Shown: one piece after another, positions 20,783 through 31,685 of the stretch
Position numbering within the stretch: the stretch's first letter is position 1
Layout of the letters: each line of letters starts with the position of its first letter
From: Theocolax elegans
Lineage: Eukaryota > Arthropoda > Insecta > Hymenoptera > Cerocephalidae
DNA: 64,000 nucleotides
Assembly (NCBI GenBank): GCA_026168455.1
Contig: CM047426.1
Coordinates: 48,865,589-48,929,588, forward strand
Direction: 5' to 3'
Translations under genes and position numbers: made by a program
Notes under the pieces: model-generated
The model's database searches: none
What the model was told of the DNA's origin: nothing
What the model saw: only the letters and a program-made list of their open reading frames with translations

Positions 20783-21370
20783 GTTCTATTAGTTCTCTCC
20801 ACCGGGTTGGCTTGTGGCCGGTAAGGAGGGGTTTTATGCCATACTCCTCCAGCACTCGCGACACGATGCCGTTGATGAAAACTCAGTTCCATTATCCGTT
20901 GTTAGTAAATCTGGTGTTTCCCAACGGAAGACTACGAGTTCCTCGACTGCTTTCGATACCGACTTACCGGTTGCCGTACGTAATGGTTTGACCTCTATTC
21001 ACCTTGTAATTAAGTCTTGAAATACTACGATGTATTTGTATTGACTTTTACTACAATGTTCCGTTTACCCATCAAGCCTTGAGGACCTGCTTGAGACATC
21101 TTATAGCTCTGACACATCAGACACTGTAAAACGAATTGGCGGGTATCGTGGTAGATACGTGGCCAATAATCGTCTTTGGCAACATGTTCGTAAGTCTTTT
21201 CGACTCCCATATGACCCATAGATGGGTGGAAATGAGAATCTACTAAGACTCGGTTCCTCTGCTCTAAGGGTAGAACAAGGCGCCAGCCTTCTTTTCGTTC
21301 TGTTAGAGAAACCAGCTTGTAAAACGATATAGCATATCATCCTCAATTTTCCACTCTGGAAATTTCTGAG
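20783..21370 (-). pseudogene. gypsy-1A integrase, N-terminal and core part
   Basis: The HHCC zinc-binding module is seen as MGHMGVEKTYEHVAKDDYW then CLMCQSYKMSQAGPQGLMG (21,219-21,060). The core is degraded down to the last catalytic region TPPYRPQANPVERTNR (20,840-20,790), where Glu is retained. The frame then runs into PLE-B. It joins strand transfer of retroelement DNA in intact relatives; here it is broken. Confidence 0.8.
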
Positions 21371-21371
21371 G

Positions 21372-21850
21372 TCATGAGCGCACAACGAATAATCTAGCAA
21401 TATACCATGGGTCTGTAATTACTTCGAACGAGGCAATGTCTTCTTCGTCGGGGTCTGGGTTGACGGCGCGAGAAAGCGCGTCCGGGACATAGCGCAAGGC
21501 TTGTTTCTTATGCACTACTTCACAGTCCCATTGCTGTATTTCAAGTATCCATCGAATTAACCTACCCGACGGCTCCTTGAGATTTTTGAGCCATTTGAGA
21601 GCCCTATGGTTGGTCATAGTCGTGAATCGATAGGCCTCAATGTATCGTCTCAATCTCTTAATAGCCCATATGGGGGCCAATCATTCCTTTTCTGTTGTCA
21701 TGTAATTACGTCATCACAATTTAATAATCGCCTGACGTAGACAATCGGATGCTCGAAATCCTCGTGGACCAGTTACGTCAACACCGCACCTATTTCTAAA
21801 TCACTAGCGTCACTTTGGACGGTAAATGGCTTAGTAAAGGCTGGACGATC
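21372..21850 (-). pseudogene. gypsy-1A RNase H
   Basis: Begins QSDASDLEIGAVLT (about 21,825-21,780). After a frame change it gives RRYIEAYRFTTMTNHRALKW, with TDH changed to TNH. It then reads GRLIRWILEIQQWDCEVVHK and YVPDALSRAVNPDPDEE. The replaced Asp and the frameshift argue against function. A nearly identical block is at 63,423-63,770. Confidence 0.8.
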
Positions 21851-21859
21851 TAGTACAGG

Positions 21860-22870
21860 CGCCTCAGCTAACAACTCTAAGCTGACGAAACCACCGACGG
21901 GGAGCCTTAATGTCAGCTTCTCGATTAATGAATCGAGTGTACCAGCCTACCATCCCAAGGAAGGATCTCAGTTGTTTGACATTGCGAGGAGTAGGGTAGT
22001 TAAGAACTGGGGCGACTCGTTCCTCGTCAGGGGGCAAGCCGTACGCGTCCAATTTGTACCCAAGGAACGTTACGCTGGAGCAACAAAACTCACACTTCTC
22101 TCGATTCACTTCAAACCCAGCGTCGTTCAACGTCCTTAGTACGTATTCGAGCCATTTTAGATGGTCCTCAAAAGTTTCGGTAATGACGATCAAGTCGTCT
22201 AGGTAACCAAACACATGAGGTTCCACCTTAGGCCCGACAATTGCATCTATAAGCCGTGCAAAGGTCATAGGAGCATTCATGAGGCCAAAAGGTATTCTCG
22301 TGAACTGCCACAGCCCCGTCCCCAGTACAGCAAATGGAGTATAACGCCGCTTTCTTCAGATTAATTTTCGATACATACGTTGCATTATGCAGCTTATCCA
22401 ATATGGTATCCATATTAGGAATTGGATACGAATCACGTTTTGTGACTGCATTAACCTTTAGACTGCCGGCATTTTTGCCTTATAAATTGATATTTTTGAT
22501 GTGCAAAATTTATACATAAAAACGCCTTATATCTCTAGAGTAGTTGTCAAGGTCACAGGTGGCTCATATATGAGCCAGTCCGGCAGTTAAAAGGTTAAGG
22601 TCTCGAAAATCGATACAGAAGCGATAACTTTCTTGGTCCTTGCGGACGATGGCCGGAGCAGATGACCAATCACTCGCTCTCGGTTCAAAAATGCCCTTGT
22701 CAAACATTCTTTTGTCCTCACTCTGGGCGAATTCGAGGACCTTGAGAGACACGTCTTATGACGAACCGGTCTTGCATCAGGCTCAACCTTTATATGGTGC
22801 TCCGTTAACGTTGTAAAGCCGTGAACGTCTCCCGAGGGCAAGAGTAGGCTTTCAACTAATTCTTTGAATT
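21860..22870 (-). pseudogene. gypsy-1A reverse transcriptase
   Basis: From upstream: DVHGFTTLTEHHIKVEPDAR; FDKGIFEPRASDWSSAP; YRFCIDFRDLN, then the 140-bp TTAA insertion, then AVTK and NMDTILDKLHNATYVSKI. After a shift, NAPMTFARLIDAIVG and catalytic GYLDDLIVITETFEDHLKWL follow (22,215-22,150), then CCSSVTFLGYKLDAYGLPP and KQLRSFLGMVGWYTRFI. The order and YLDD are those of Ty3/gypsy RT. Confidence 0.85.
22455..22594. mobile_element. 140-bp TTAA element (piggyBac-type) inside gypsy-1A RT
   Basis: TTAA flanks it at 22,451-22,454 and 22,595-22,598. TIRs are CCTTTAGACTGCCGG and, reversed from the right, CCTTTTAACTGCCGG. Excising it with one TTAA restores the RT codons reading RDLNAVTK, proving it is a later insertion. 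It also contains GGCTCATATATGAGCC, a 16-bp perfect palindrome. TIR similarity to the 590-bp element at 17,640 suggests related transposases. Confidence 0.85.
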
Positions 22871-22889
22871 GTTTCCGCTGGTCGTTTTG

Positions 22890-23320
22890 TATCTAACTAT
22901 ACCAGCACATTCAGCGGAAATCCTCGAATCAATGTCATGAGCTGTATCTCTGTTGAATTGTCTCTAATCACTCTCGCCAATACTTCCATATTCCAATGTT
23001 GTAGAAAATCCATACCGAGAATGATGCAATGCTCAATATTCTCTACAATTCTCAGTTGGATATTGCCATAATGGCCTACTACGCAGGACAGAATGTCGAT
23101 AAGGCCAAGAACTTTAAGTGCTGGTCCAGCCACATATTTTACAATAACCTTGACAGGTCTCCATTTAAACTAGTACTGTTCGACAACACCTGATCGTACA
23201 AGATAGACCATGGTGCCAGGATTGAAAAGTGCTTTAAAAATGAATAGCCGGTTATCCGATTGGATACCAGCAATTATCTGATTGGTTAGACTATCGTCGT
23301 TAGGAGTTGATACTGTGTGC
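22890..23320 (-). pseudogene. gypsy-1A protease region
   Basis: A frame (23,133-22,897) ends with IEHCIILGMDFLQHWNMEV, the usual LGxDFL block after a retroviral-type aspartic protease. The catalytic DTG part upstream is degraded around 23,230-23,200, where codons for a shortened FNPGTMVYLVR-like stretch occupy its place. No intact active site. Confidence 0.55.
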
Positions 23321-23326
23321 ATCATT

Positions 23327-24909
23327 TTAGACGTATTTGGTACGGCATTTGCTCCCCCCCTGAACTGTACTCCTCGGTAACGAGTTTTTACGGTTCATAC
23401 TGTGCGCACCATCGACAACTACCTTCTCCATCAAGGGCTCGTTGTTGAGGATAATTTCCTTCTCCACCAAGGGCTTCTTGTCCTCTTTATTAGCTGTGTC
23501 ACAACGGGGTGACGATGAGCAACAACCAAAGTCGTTCACTCCGATGGTGCTAAGCGGCTGAGATAACGATCTCTTTACACCTTCTTCCCCAATTATATCT
23601 CTGATACCAGAGTATATTACCTTGCAAAGCTCCAGTCGGATCGACAGGTTATGTTCTAAGAACTTTTCCATCTGTCGAATCCCCAGAACGTTTAGGATCC
23701 TTACACTCAGACTTACTTTTAACACCAACTTCGATCTGAGTGGGAATTTGATCTCCGTTAAGGACTTTAGAGAAGTCAGCAAATGATTTGCTGAAATTCT
23801 TAAAGAGTTTAGAGGTATTGCTGTGCCCTTACTGCAGTGCAGGGCGCCCGGGGCAGCTCGGGTGCCCTGCGTTCAGGTTTCCCACGTTTTGGAGGAATCT
23901 GACGCAGTTAGGATATGTTTGGAGTGTAACGTTACTAGTTCCACACAGCTGGCACTCCTTTTCTATCAATTCGGTAGAGCACTGTTCAGCGGAGTGCCCA
24001 ATGTTTCCGCATCGGGCAATCCGACGACCTATGACCGACTTTTTGGCATGTGAAACACTTGCCGACAAAGTTGGTGCTTTGATTCGTAGTGTTTACTGCC
24101 GTCGCCTGTGGTTGCACATACCTCACCAGGTTTTGTGCCATTTGTGGAACAAGAACATTTTGTTGGAGCAGTTGAGAATTCGTCAAAGAACGTCTTTCTC
24201 TTTTGCCCGAGCTGTTTTTGTTGCCCAGGTGACTGTTAAGCAACAAGCACGTACGATACGGATTTCGAATTGCGTATCGTTTCTGAAAACTATTAGCGAC
24301 GTTGGAAGTATCGTACACAGCGGCTGCTTCGTATACGCTTGAAAAAGAGTTTAGCGAGTTTTTCGCATTTTTCTTGCTCTTCTTGTTAATAGTTTTCTTT
24401 TACGACTGTTTATCCGAATGAGAAGACTCATCCTTACTCTTTTCGGTAAGTATCGCCACTTTCCCCGACACTCATGCTCCACCACTCTGTTTCGGAAAAG
24501 CTTCTGGTACGAGCTTCTTGCGCTTAACGTTGGAACTGGAGAATTTCGTGTCTTATGTTAAATGCTGCTCGCACTCTTTACCGTAGCTTGTCAAATCCGA
24601 AAAATTCCTGATTTGGCGTACTGGCCATCTTCACCTGTTGTTCTAATGAGGGAGGGCATTTAAGCTTATTTACCATCGCTCTATTCAAGAACGTCGTAGC
24701 CTTTTCTGCCTCATTTTGTGTTCTTGATCGAAGTTCCATGAGTAAATCTTCGTCATTTATGATACGGCCATACTCATTTAGGAACTCGATTTTAAAATCA
24801 GCTGGCTGAACCATTCTATACCAGAACAGAGCTGATTTTGAGAACACATTGGGCAGGACACTGAACATCCTGCGATCTGAGAACTCGTTGTCATTTTTGA
24901 AGTCGTGCA
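23327..24909 (-). pseudogene. gypsy-1A gag with zinc knuckles (5' truncated)
   Basis: The capsid-like segment DFKNDNEFSDRRMFSVLPNV with SALFWYRMVQPADFK lies at 24,905-24,790. Further down, CFTCQKVGHRSSDC and a C-x2-C-x4-H-x4-C knuckle (RCGNIGHSAEQC) are followed by CQLCGTSNVTLQT. The C-terminal part (23,782-23,327) ends near a C7 run at 23,354-23,360 (G7 on the coding strand) that precedes protease. Frameshifts occur. The plus-strand copy at 58,153 shows the missing N-terminus. Confidence 0.8.
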
Positions 24910-26402
24910 AACGGAGGAGGGCATTGGTGGCCTGGTGCCGACATTGCCGGACATCTCCGGCATTACGTCCATCGTGGCGGAGGTAGAGTGCTGCACAACC
25001 AAAAGAATTGGTGCAGGTTCAGGGGTCCGTATTGACAGCTCAGCTGGATAGCCGATTTGTCTGAACAGCACGTTGAGACCGGCCTGCACCGTTTCCAAGG
25101 GTCCAGAGTATGGGACCCCTAAACCCTGCGCGAAATGACGTAGGAACGTCTCTTGTGGGGATGCCTCTTTGATCAGCAGGACGCAGACTGGATGAGCTGC
25201 GCTCTCTTCTCGTCCGCGGATCTCATCCTCTTCGGCCTCTTGACCAGATATCGCTGGAGGAGGCGGTGTAGGAGGACCGTTCAGGGAGTCCTGGTATTCC
25301 CTACGGCGTTGTTCGACTAACTTTTAAGCATGCTCGCTCAAGGCGCGACGCAACTCCTCAATCGGCCCGGTATGGTACAGACCGTATTCTGCCGCCTGAC
25401 GGTGGTCTGCCTCCTCGAGTCGTCGAGTAATTACTCCGGAAGCGAAGGATGGTTTGTTTCCCTGGGGCTGTGCGTCCACAATACCCACCGAAATTGCTCG
25501 GGCCGATGCGACAGTGGTCTCTTCCACCCGTCGCTTCTTCCTCGTAAACACGGACTTCTCCTGTATCTCAGACGTTGAATTTGGTCCCTGCGACTTGTCA
25601 ACCATGCACGGTAGGCATTCATGCAGCGAGGGCATTTCGTCACAACCACCCCTCGGCGGCCGCAATTGCTGCAGAATTCTTGCGTCTGCGTGGCGCACAC
25701 TTCCGGCCGCCAGCAATTAAAGCAGGCGTTATCATGGATCAGTCTTAATATGATCCAATCTTTTGAACATCACCTCGCCACGCCTATATTTTTCCACCTG
25801 GCCCACTCCTGACGAATTGGGTCGCGGAGAGGGTCGGCACCTTACGGGCGACATCTCTCTCCGGACTTGCGTCGGTGGTTTGAGCATGGGAAAGGTCTGC
25901 TCCTTTCGGGCGATAACTCTTTTTTCGATGGAATGATCACCATGGATGAAACGCCAACATCGTCTCCAGCCGACACGTAGTTGTCCACCGTCAATTATCG
26001 CAAGGGGGTGTACCTCTTGCGTCTGCGACGGCTCCCAGCGATTTTCTTTTGCCGCTCCTGTTTTTCTTGGCGGAGGTCCACCTCATACCCTGCGGTAAAA
26101 TAGTTGGCAGTCCTTGCAGGACCTTGCTGGTCGACCTTTGTTGGACTGGACTTACCTTTAGGCCTTCCCGTGGGTAATTCCACAACCTCTACCGTCAGAG
26201 CGGCCTGGAGGTTGTCGCCAACGCTCAGCGATTGGGCCGACAGGGGTCTCCCCTCCACATCGGCGTAACTGGCCTTGACCTCGACAATGGCTTCGTGAAG
26301 TGGACTCATCGAAGGGACGGATTCGGATCCCACGTGTGACATAGCCATTTCTACGTAATTGTAGAAGAATCCCGTATACCACGTACAACAGATATCTCTC
26401 AC
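24905..26402 (-). pseudogene. Orphan gag-like Cys-rich ORF region (unknown retroelement)
   Basis: I do not recognise a named family. A frame at 26,402-25,995 (135 codons) is basic at its C-terminus (SRRRRKRYTP). After a gap with a stop, codons give a Cys cluster: FNCWRPEVCA, then FCSNCGRRGVVVTKCPRC (25,735-25,625). A second frame (25,716-25,324, in-frame continuation to 24,905 after one TAA) is rich in charged residues, with a Pro run and then ETFLRHFAQGLGVPYSG. The Cys cluster resembles nucleic-acid-binding knuckles of insect retroelement gag proteins. It abuts gypsy-1A at a sharp junction (24,905-24,909), so it is probably a different element. Confidence 0.5.
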
Positions 26403-26649
26403 AATATTCTACAATTTATATTAATATAAAATAAAGGAAATTCGTATTCGTCTCTCGTCCTAAAAATGGCCGACTCGGCACGAACTCCTTACCTATGCCG
26501 TGGATCCTTGTCTCGGTGACGGGAAAATGGCGAGACTAATTTCTATTCCTTTTTAATAAATATGGATTGGTGAGGAAAATGGGGTTAGCCAGATCGCAAT
26601 AAATCGGTATATCCGTTACCACCAATTGTTTAATTATTTCTTCTATTTC

Positions 26650-26694
<45 letters not shown>
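26403..26694. repeat. Non-coding stretch ending in (TA)n
   Basis: No gene seen in 26,403-26,653. A (TA)20 run covers about 26,654-26,694 and is the target into which the next foldback inserted; TA repeats continue on its other side (27,954-27,967). Confidence 0.7.
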
Positions 26695-26696
<2 letters not shown>

Positions 26697-27953
26697 GCTA
26701 TTTCACGTCAAGTGGTACGATGAAAATTTTAAATCGCTCCAAAATTTGAATTCAGGATGGAAATATCTTTCAGAAGATAGAAAAAAATTTTTAGGTGTTA
26801 AAAATAATTTGCCTAAGAGTTATTCCACCATGAAAAATGGAAATTTTTCAATTTTTTAGAAAAATTTCTATTTTCAAAGCCATTTATCTCAAAATCTATT
26901 GATTTTTTTGAAAAAAACATTAAAAACAACTTTTGTTCAAAATAATCTTTAGAACTTATCTACCTGGGTTACAATTCTTAATTTTGAAATCTCGAAGAAA
27001 TATAACGCCCGGAAATATTGAATATCAAAAAAAGGCGACCACGCCACAATCGATTTTGATCTAACACCGCTCAAAAGATCACATTTTTCGCGAGCTTTCG
27101 AATGGCGGTGGTTAGATTATTGGCCAAGACCGTTGGTGTAAGTTATACCCCATAAACCTCATAAAATCACTCATTTTCATGTATTTTAGGGCATTTATCT
27201 CAAAATTTATTGATTTTTTTGAAAAAACATTAAAAACAACTTTTGTTCAAAATAATCCTTAGAACTTAACTACCTGGGTTACAATTCTTAATTTTAAAAT
27301 CTCGAAGACATAGGGCACTTGGAAATATTGAATATCAAAAAAAGGCGACCACGCCACAATCGATTTTGATCTAACACCGCTCAAAAGATCACATTTTTTG
27401 AGAGCTTTCGAATGGCGGTGGTTAGATTATTGGCCAAGACCGCTGGTGTAAGTTATGCCCTAAAATACATGAAAATTAGTGATTTTATGAGGTTTATGGG
27501 GTATAACTTACACCAACGGTCTTGGCCAATAATCTAACCACCGCCATTCGAAAGCTCGCGAAAAATGTGATCTTTTGAGCGGTGTTAGATCAAAATCGAT
27601 TGTGGCGTGGTCGCCTTTTTTTGATATTCAATATTTCCGGGAGTTATATTTCTTCGAGATTTCAAAATTAAGAATTGTAACCCAGGTAGATAAGTTCTAA
27701 AGATTATTTTGAACAAAAGTTGTTTTTAATGTTTTTTCAAAAAAATCAATAGATTTTGAGATAAATGGCTTTGAAAATAGAAATTTTTCTAAAAAATTGA
27801 AAAATTTCCATTTTTCATGGTGGAATAACTCTTAGGCAAATTATTTTTAACACCTAAAAATTTTTTTCTATCTTCTGAAAGATATTTCCATCCTGAATTC
27901 AAATTTTGGAGCGATTTAAAATTTTCATCGTACCACTTGACGTGAAATAGCCC
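26695..27953. mobile_element. 1.26-kb foldback element with internal duplication
   Basis: The ends are inverted: GGGCTATTTCACGTCAAGTG at the left and its reverse complement at the right. The left arm runs to about 27,180 and is mirrored by 27,480-27,953. Between them a ~300-bp part of the left arm (from AAAATC.ATTGATTTTTTTG to CCAAGACCG) is repeated directly at 27,185-27,460, so three copies exist (two direct, one inverted). Flanking (AT)n hides the TSD, consistent with a TA target. No transposase. Confidence 0.8.
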
Positions 27954-27971
27954 ATATATATATATATGTTA

Positions 27972-28009
27972 AAAGCGACTTTTCGACGACTTTTCATCAT
28001 CCTCTTCAG
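27972..28009 (-). ncRNA. Hammerhead-like motif in Penelope terminus (copy 3)
   Basis: Minus strand: CTGAAGA (28,008-28,002), stem GATGAT/GTCGTC with two G-U pairs replacing A-U or G-C seen in copies 1 and 2, then GAAAAGTCGC. Two changes that keep stem II paired support a structured RNA, but the C after GAAA is changed to A. Stem I is not evident. Confidence 0.45.
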
Positions 28010-28068
28010 GCTATACCTTTATTTAGAAAAACGAATACATTTGATTAATTAACAATAATTATTGATTT

Positions 28069-28279
28069 TCAGGCCTGCGATGGCTCGGTGGGTAGGGCGT
28101 CGGGCTCGTAATCTGGAGGCCCCAGGTTCGATTCCCGGCCCCGGCCGATTGATACAAGCACCACTGGCGAATGTATTTTCAACAAGTGTTTTCTTCACCA
28201 AGACATCGTATGACCTCCGTCGCTGATTAGCACCAGTTTGGGAGCATAAAAAGAGCGACGTTAAAATAATAATAAAAAA
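28069..28279 (+). mobile_element. tRNA-derived SINE (~210 bp) in PLE-C
   Basis: The head is a tRNA-like sequence (28,073-28,146) with pol III box A TGGCTCGGTGGG (28,081-28,092) and box B GGTTCGATTCC (28,125-28,135). The anticodon-loop position reads CTCGTAA (CGT, Thr-like). A ~110-bp unrelated body and an AATAATAAAAAAA tail follow. TSDs AATTATTGATTT (28,057-28,068 and 28,280-28,291) frame it, and PLE-A shows the uninterrupted site. It would depend on a partner non-LTR RT. Confidence 0.88.
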
Positions 28280-29275
28280 AATTATTGATTTAGTATCTTA
28301 GCCTATTGATTTATAATATTTTACTTACTACTTGTCATTGAAATCTGTATTAAACATAACATTTTGAATCGTAGTATCACTGAGTCGTGGCACTAACAAT
28401 GAAAAAAAGGATATTGAAAACCAATGAACTTTATTTTGTTATATGCACAGAAACCGAATAGTTGCGATGATTACCTTTATCTCCTTAAAAGCTCCATAAT
28501 TCAACATTACTAATAAAATAAATACTTAAATAGATTGAAATACCATACAAAAATTAATAACACGAAAAAAAGCAAAAGCAGTCACGAAGAAAATATCACA
28601 GACGGTAGACTAAATTCAATCACAGCCTGTTTATATATATATATATACAACTATAGTCATGTGTTATAACACTAACTATACCTGTATATAAAGGCGCGAT
28701 TTTTAATTCAAATTATATGTCAATTTCACTAAATTAAATTTCTATATGTATTGTGCACGTAAATAGTTAGATTAAAGATTTTTTTATATTACGTCAACAA
28801 TTTAAAAAAAATTATGTTATCAATTATGTTGAGTATAATAAAAATATTTTATTTACAGAATGTACTTATTAAAAAATTCAATTAACCAAAACTATGTGAT
28901 AATATTTGACTAAAATTAATACTGTAAACAAAGGAAAAATAAAGAAAAAGTAATCATCACAATCAAAATTGTTTTTTCAGCCTACTGACAATACCATTGT
29001 AATGTTGACTAAGTTTTTTTGTATTATCTTTTAGATTTATTGCCTTTTTTTCCAACTTAATATGTACCATTTCGGATATCTATCTTTTCATAGAAACCAG
29101 GTACGAATATTAATTTTAAAGTACCAAAATATTTTCTATTTTTACTAATTTGGTCCACAGCATACTACTACTGCTACAATATTTAATTTTGTCCAACCTA
29201 TTCTTAACGTTATGGTTTATGAATTTTTCCGGATAATTATTATCATATAGAAATCGTTTTACATTTTGTGATGGA

Positions 29276-29719
29276 AATCGTCACACAACGTTTCGCGGCA
29301 GAGAAAGCATTTAAACTCATTTTAAATGTAAGTTGTCGGGGCCCTTGGCATGTCAAGGCCAACTGAAGACAATTGTTTACTAAAATCAAGTGTACAATTA
29401 CGCGCGCAATAGTACGTAGGGATGAGAGCGCGAGAGCGTGTGTGTGTTTCCCACTGTCATCCCTTTTTCGAAAAATTAGACAATTGCCTAGTCAGAACGT
29501 CCCGATCCGCCGCTCGAGGCGGACAAAATATATCCGGTGCCGCATGATTTAGTGTTTACGGCTAAGAAAAGGCGCGTGAGGCTCAGAAGCCGTCGGAACC
29601 CGGATCGTCCTCGCGAGTGAGCCGTGAGTGACTCTTGGTGTGTGAAAGAGGACGGGAAGTGAGTGAGTGTGGACGCGGTTTGCGAGACTCTCGCCGCGGC
29701 ATTGGGCCGCCTTTTCACC
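29276..29719. other. GC-rich non-coding sequence, LTR- or promoter-like, unassigned
   Basis: Composition changes sharply from the AT-rich Penelope fragment to a CpG-rich stretch with a short (GT)n (about 29,430-29,442). The frames at 29,488-29,855 show no domain. It could be part of an LTR or a regulatory region of an unrecognised element. No matching second copy was found. Confidence 0.3.
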
Positions 29720-30419
29720 TGTAACGGTCACACTGGGGATTATCTTATTTCTAACAAGTAGCCGGTGCTACTGTTGCGGTGTGTTCGTCTTTAGTCTCCA
29801 TGACTATTCTGCTTGGCTGCTATCGGTGATAGTGTACACGGTGTATGTGATTTGATTTTGCTCTTATATTGCTTATAAGTACGATTGGCTGGGCCCTTAC
29901 ATTAAATTTATTATATCTTACCGCTTTGAGAGCTCATTTCGGGTTCGCGACACTCTCATACTGCATACTTACATGTTCTCTCTCATTCCTATTAAACATT
30001 TTATTTAATAACAAAAATTAAATTTTTAAATGCAATTAAAATATCGATTTTAAATATATTATGCTGCTATTAAATTACAAGATTGGTGCATGCCTTGCTG
30101 TTTCTTTACCAAATTGCTGCTACTGCGTCATTATTTTGCTTGCTTATTATATCATTTAAAATATTTTTATTTAAAAAAAAAATGTAATTTTAGAAGAAAT
30201 TTGTGAATATTATTTCTTGGCTGCTGGAGTTTTATTAGTACAGTTAGTACATTAAGCTGCTGATAGGAAAAAGTAAATAGGAAGAGAGAATTTCGAGTTA
30301 ATAATTAATTCTTATAATTAAGTTGCTAATATCTATTTTATTTAATATTTTTGCTGCTTGCTATGGCTGCTTGCTGAAGACAAAAGGGGGTATTTTGGTT
30401 ATTACTTACGGGGTCTGAG
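29720..30419 (-). other. Putative 3' LTR / 3' UTR of gypsy-2
   Basis: TGTAACGGTCAC at 29,720 matches the first bases of the LTR next to the primer site at 35,731 (TATAACGGTCAC, then CTGGGGATTA in both). After ~25 bp the two sequences diverge, so I cannot call a true LTR pair. The right part shares the TGCTGC-rich style of gypsy-2 non-coding DNA. Confidence 0.35.
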
Positions 30420-31560
30420 CTGACGTTTGGGTGGGCTACTGGGGAACATATGGGTGTCAGGTATAATTTTCTTGGGACGACCTCTTTTACGGGTAGATGG
30501 ATTATTGGGCAGGTTCGCGATTCAAGTGCTTTGCGATAGTTGTTGCTGCTGCGTTTGGGAAGATTGGGGGGGAATTACATTTCGGGGAGGGACATACCGT
30601 TTCAGATCGCTAATGTAAACCTTAGTTTGTCATTTGCTGCTCTCATCCTCCACTAAATATATGCTAGGGGAGAATATTTGAATTATTTTTGCGGGTCTTA
30701 TATATTTGGGTGCGTGCTTAGCTGCGAAATTGTCGTCGGCTGACGATAGAACACGATTGCGGCGACAAACTAAATCTCCTAATTGGTACTCTATGTCTCT
30801 ACGACCTTTATTATAATACCGTGCTTGCTTGGCTGTGGCTATTTCGGTATGCCTTTTTATTAGGTCGCAGATTGCTGGCAATCTATGCAGTCGTTCTGTC
30901 CATTGCTGCGTATCTGGGGCGGAAATTTGGTTTGGGGATTCAATGTGCTATTTGTTCAGAGCTATGGGAATAGGGTTCCTACTAAAATTCAGGAATGCTG
31001 GTGAATATTTGGTGGAGGAGTGCACGACTGTGTTTAGTGCAAAACAAAATTCGCCTAGATGTGTGTCCAAATTTCTATGATCATCAGCTAAATAGCTGTT
31101 GTTCATTGGCTTTATATTTCTGTTTACCCTTTCCACAGGGTTGGCTTGCGCGAAATATGAAGGGATTGTAGACTGCGTAATCCCGTAATATGCTAGCTTC
31201 TCTGTGACCATCCGATTAACGAATTCTGTTCCGTTATCGGTGATCAAGTATTTGGGACATCCCCATCTATTTATTACGAGCTCGTGGAAAGCTTGTAATA
31301 CGCTCTTTGCATCAGCTCTTCTTAATGCCTTTATCTCCACGTATCTCGTGAATAGGTCTTCAAATACAATAATGTATTTGAAGCCTTGTTTCGATGGTGG
31401 CTTCGGGCCCATAATATCTGCTGCGACTACTGTCCAGGGTGCACTGATGTTCCTGCCTTCCATAAGACCGGCGGGAGCTTGTTGGCTGCTTTTATGAGCT
31501 TGGCACTCTTGGCAAGCTTTAACTTATTGGCATAGCTTCGTATAGGGCTCTTGGTCGGTC
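30420..31560 (-). pseudogene. gypsy-2 integrase with C-terminal AT-hook
   Basis: The zinc-module remnant CQECQAHKSSQQAPAGLMEG is near 31,525-31,465. The core has VVAADIMGP (first Asp), FEDLFTRYVEIKAL, YLITDNGTEF (second Asp) and YFAQANPVERVNR (Glu), all in 31,463-30,948. A frame break follows, then TAKQARYYNKGRRDIEYQLG, VCRRNRVLSS and IFSPSIYLVEDESS. ISDLKRYVPP, a Gln run, a stop and RKRGRPKK (30,498-30,476) come last. RGRP within basic residues is the AT-hook core that binds the AT minor groove. Catalytic residues look intact, but the reading frame is not. Confidence 0.75.
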
Positions 31561-31685
31561 ATTTTGGGGTAAAATCAGCTTCCAGGCATCGAGGTCGGGT
31601 ACAAGGGGATCTACTAGGGGATTGGGACGGTGGGCGTATAATAGATTATTCTCTATTCTCAGGTCGGGGTATTTACTGCTCGAGA

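Larger units (their letters stand above)
16950..24909 (-). mobile_element. gypsy-1, copy A: decayed Ty3/gypsy element, no LTRs, with nested insertions
   Basis: Minus-strand order: gag (24,909-23,330), protease (23,320-22,890), RT (22,870-21,860), RNase H (21,840-21,372), integrase (21,370-20,783, continuing at 17,475-16,950). This is the canonical Ty3/gypsy order. The integrase is split by a Penelope element (17,489-20,769) and the RT by a 140-bp TTAA element (22,455-22,594). Both insertions can be removed to leave continuous codons. Many stops and shifts are present. The 5' end is cut abruptly at 24,909, where unrelated sequence begins. Related copies lie at 58,153-61,030 and 61,600-63,765. 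Confidence 0.85.
27960..29275 (-). mobile_element. Penelope-like fragment PLE-C
   Basis: Begins with the hammerhead-like terminus and continues with sequence nearly identical to PLE-A (28,300-28,620 against 7,795-8,130, and 28,640-28,760 against 9,805-9,925). Unlike PLE-A it runs on into decayed minus-strand coding (about 28,980-29,270). That coding parallels PLE-B around 19,125-19,260 and 19,600-19,760, with internal deletion. A SINE interrupts it at 28,069-28,279. It shows that PLE-A termini are truly Penelope. It stops at ~29,275. Confidence 0.75.

Noticed and set aside
28073..28146. A genuine tRNA gene
   Set aside because: The acceptor ends do not pair, it is followed by a SINE body and A-rich tail, and it is framed by 12-bp TSDs.
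29720..30419. Confirmed 3' LTR for gypsy-2
   Set aside because: Only the first ~25 bases match the 5' LTR; listed as putative only.
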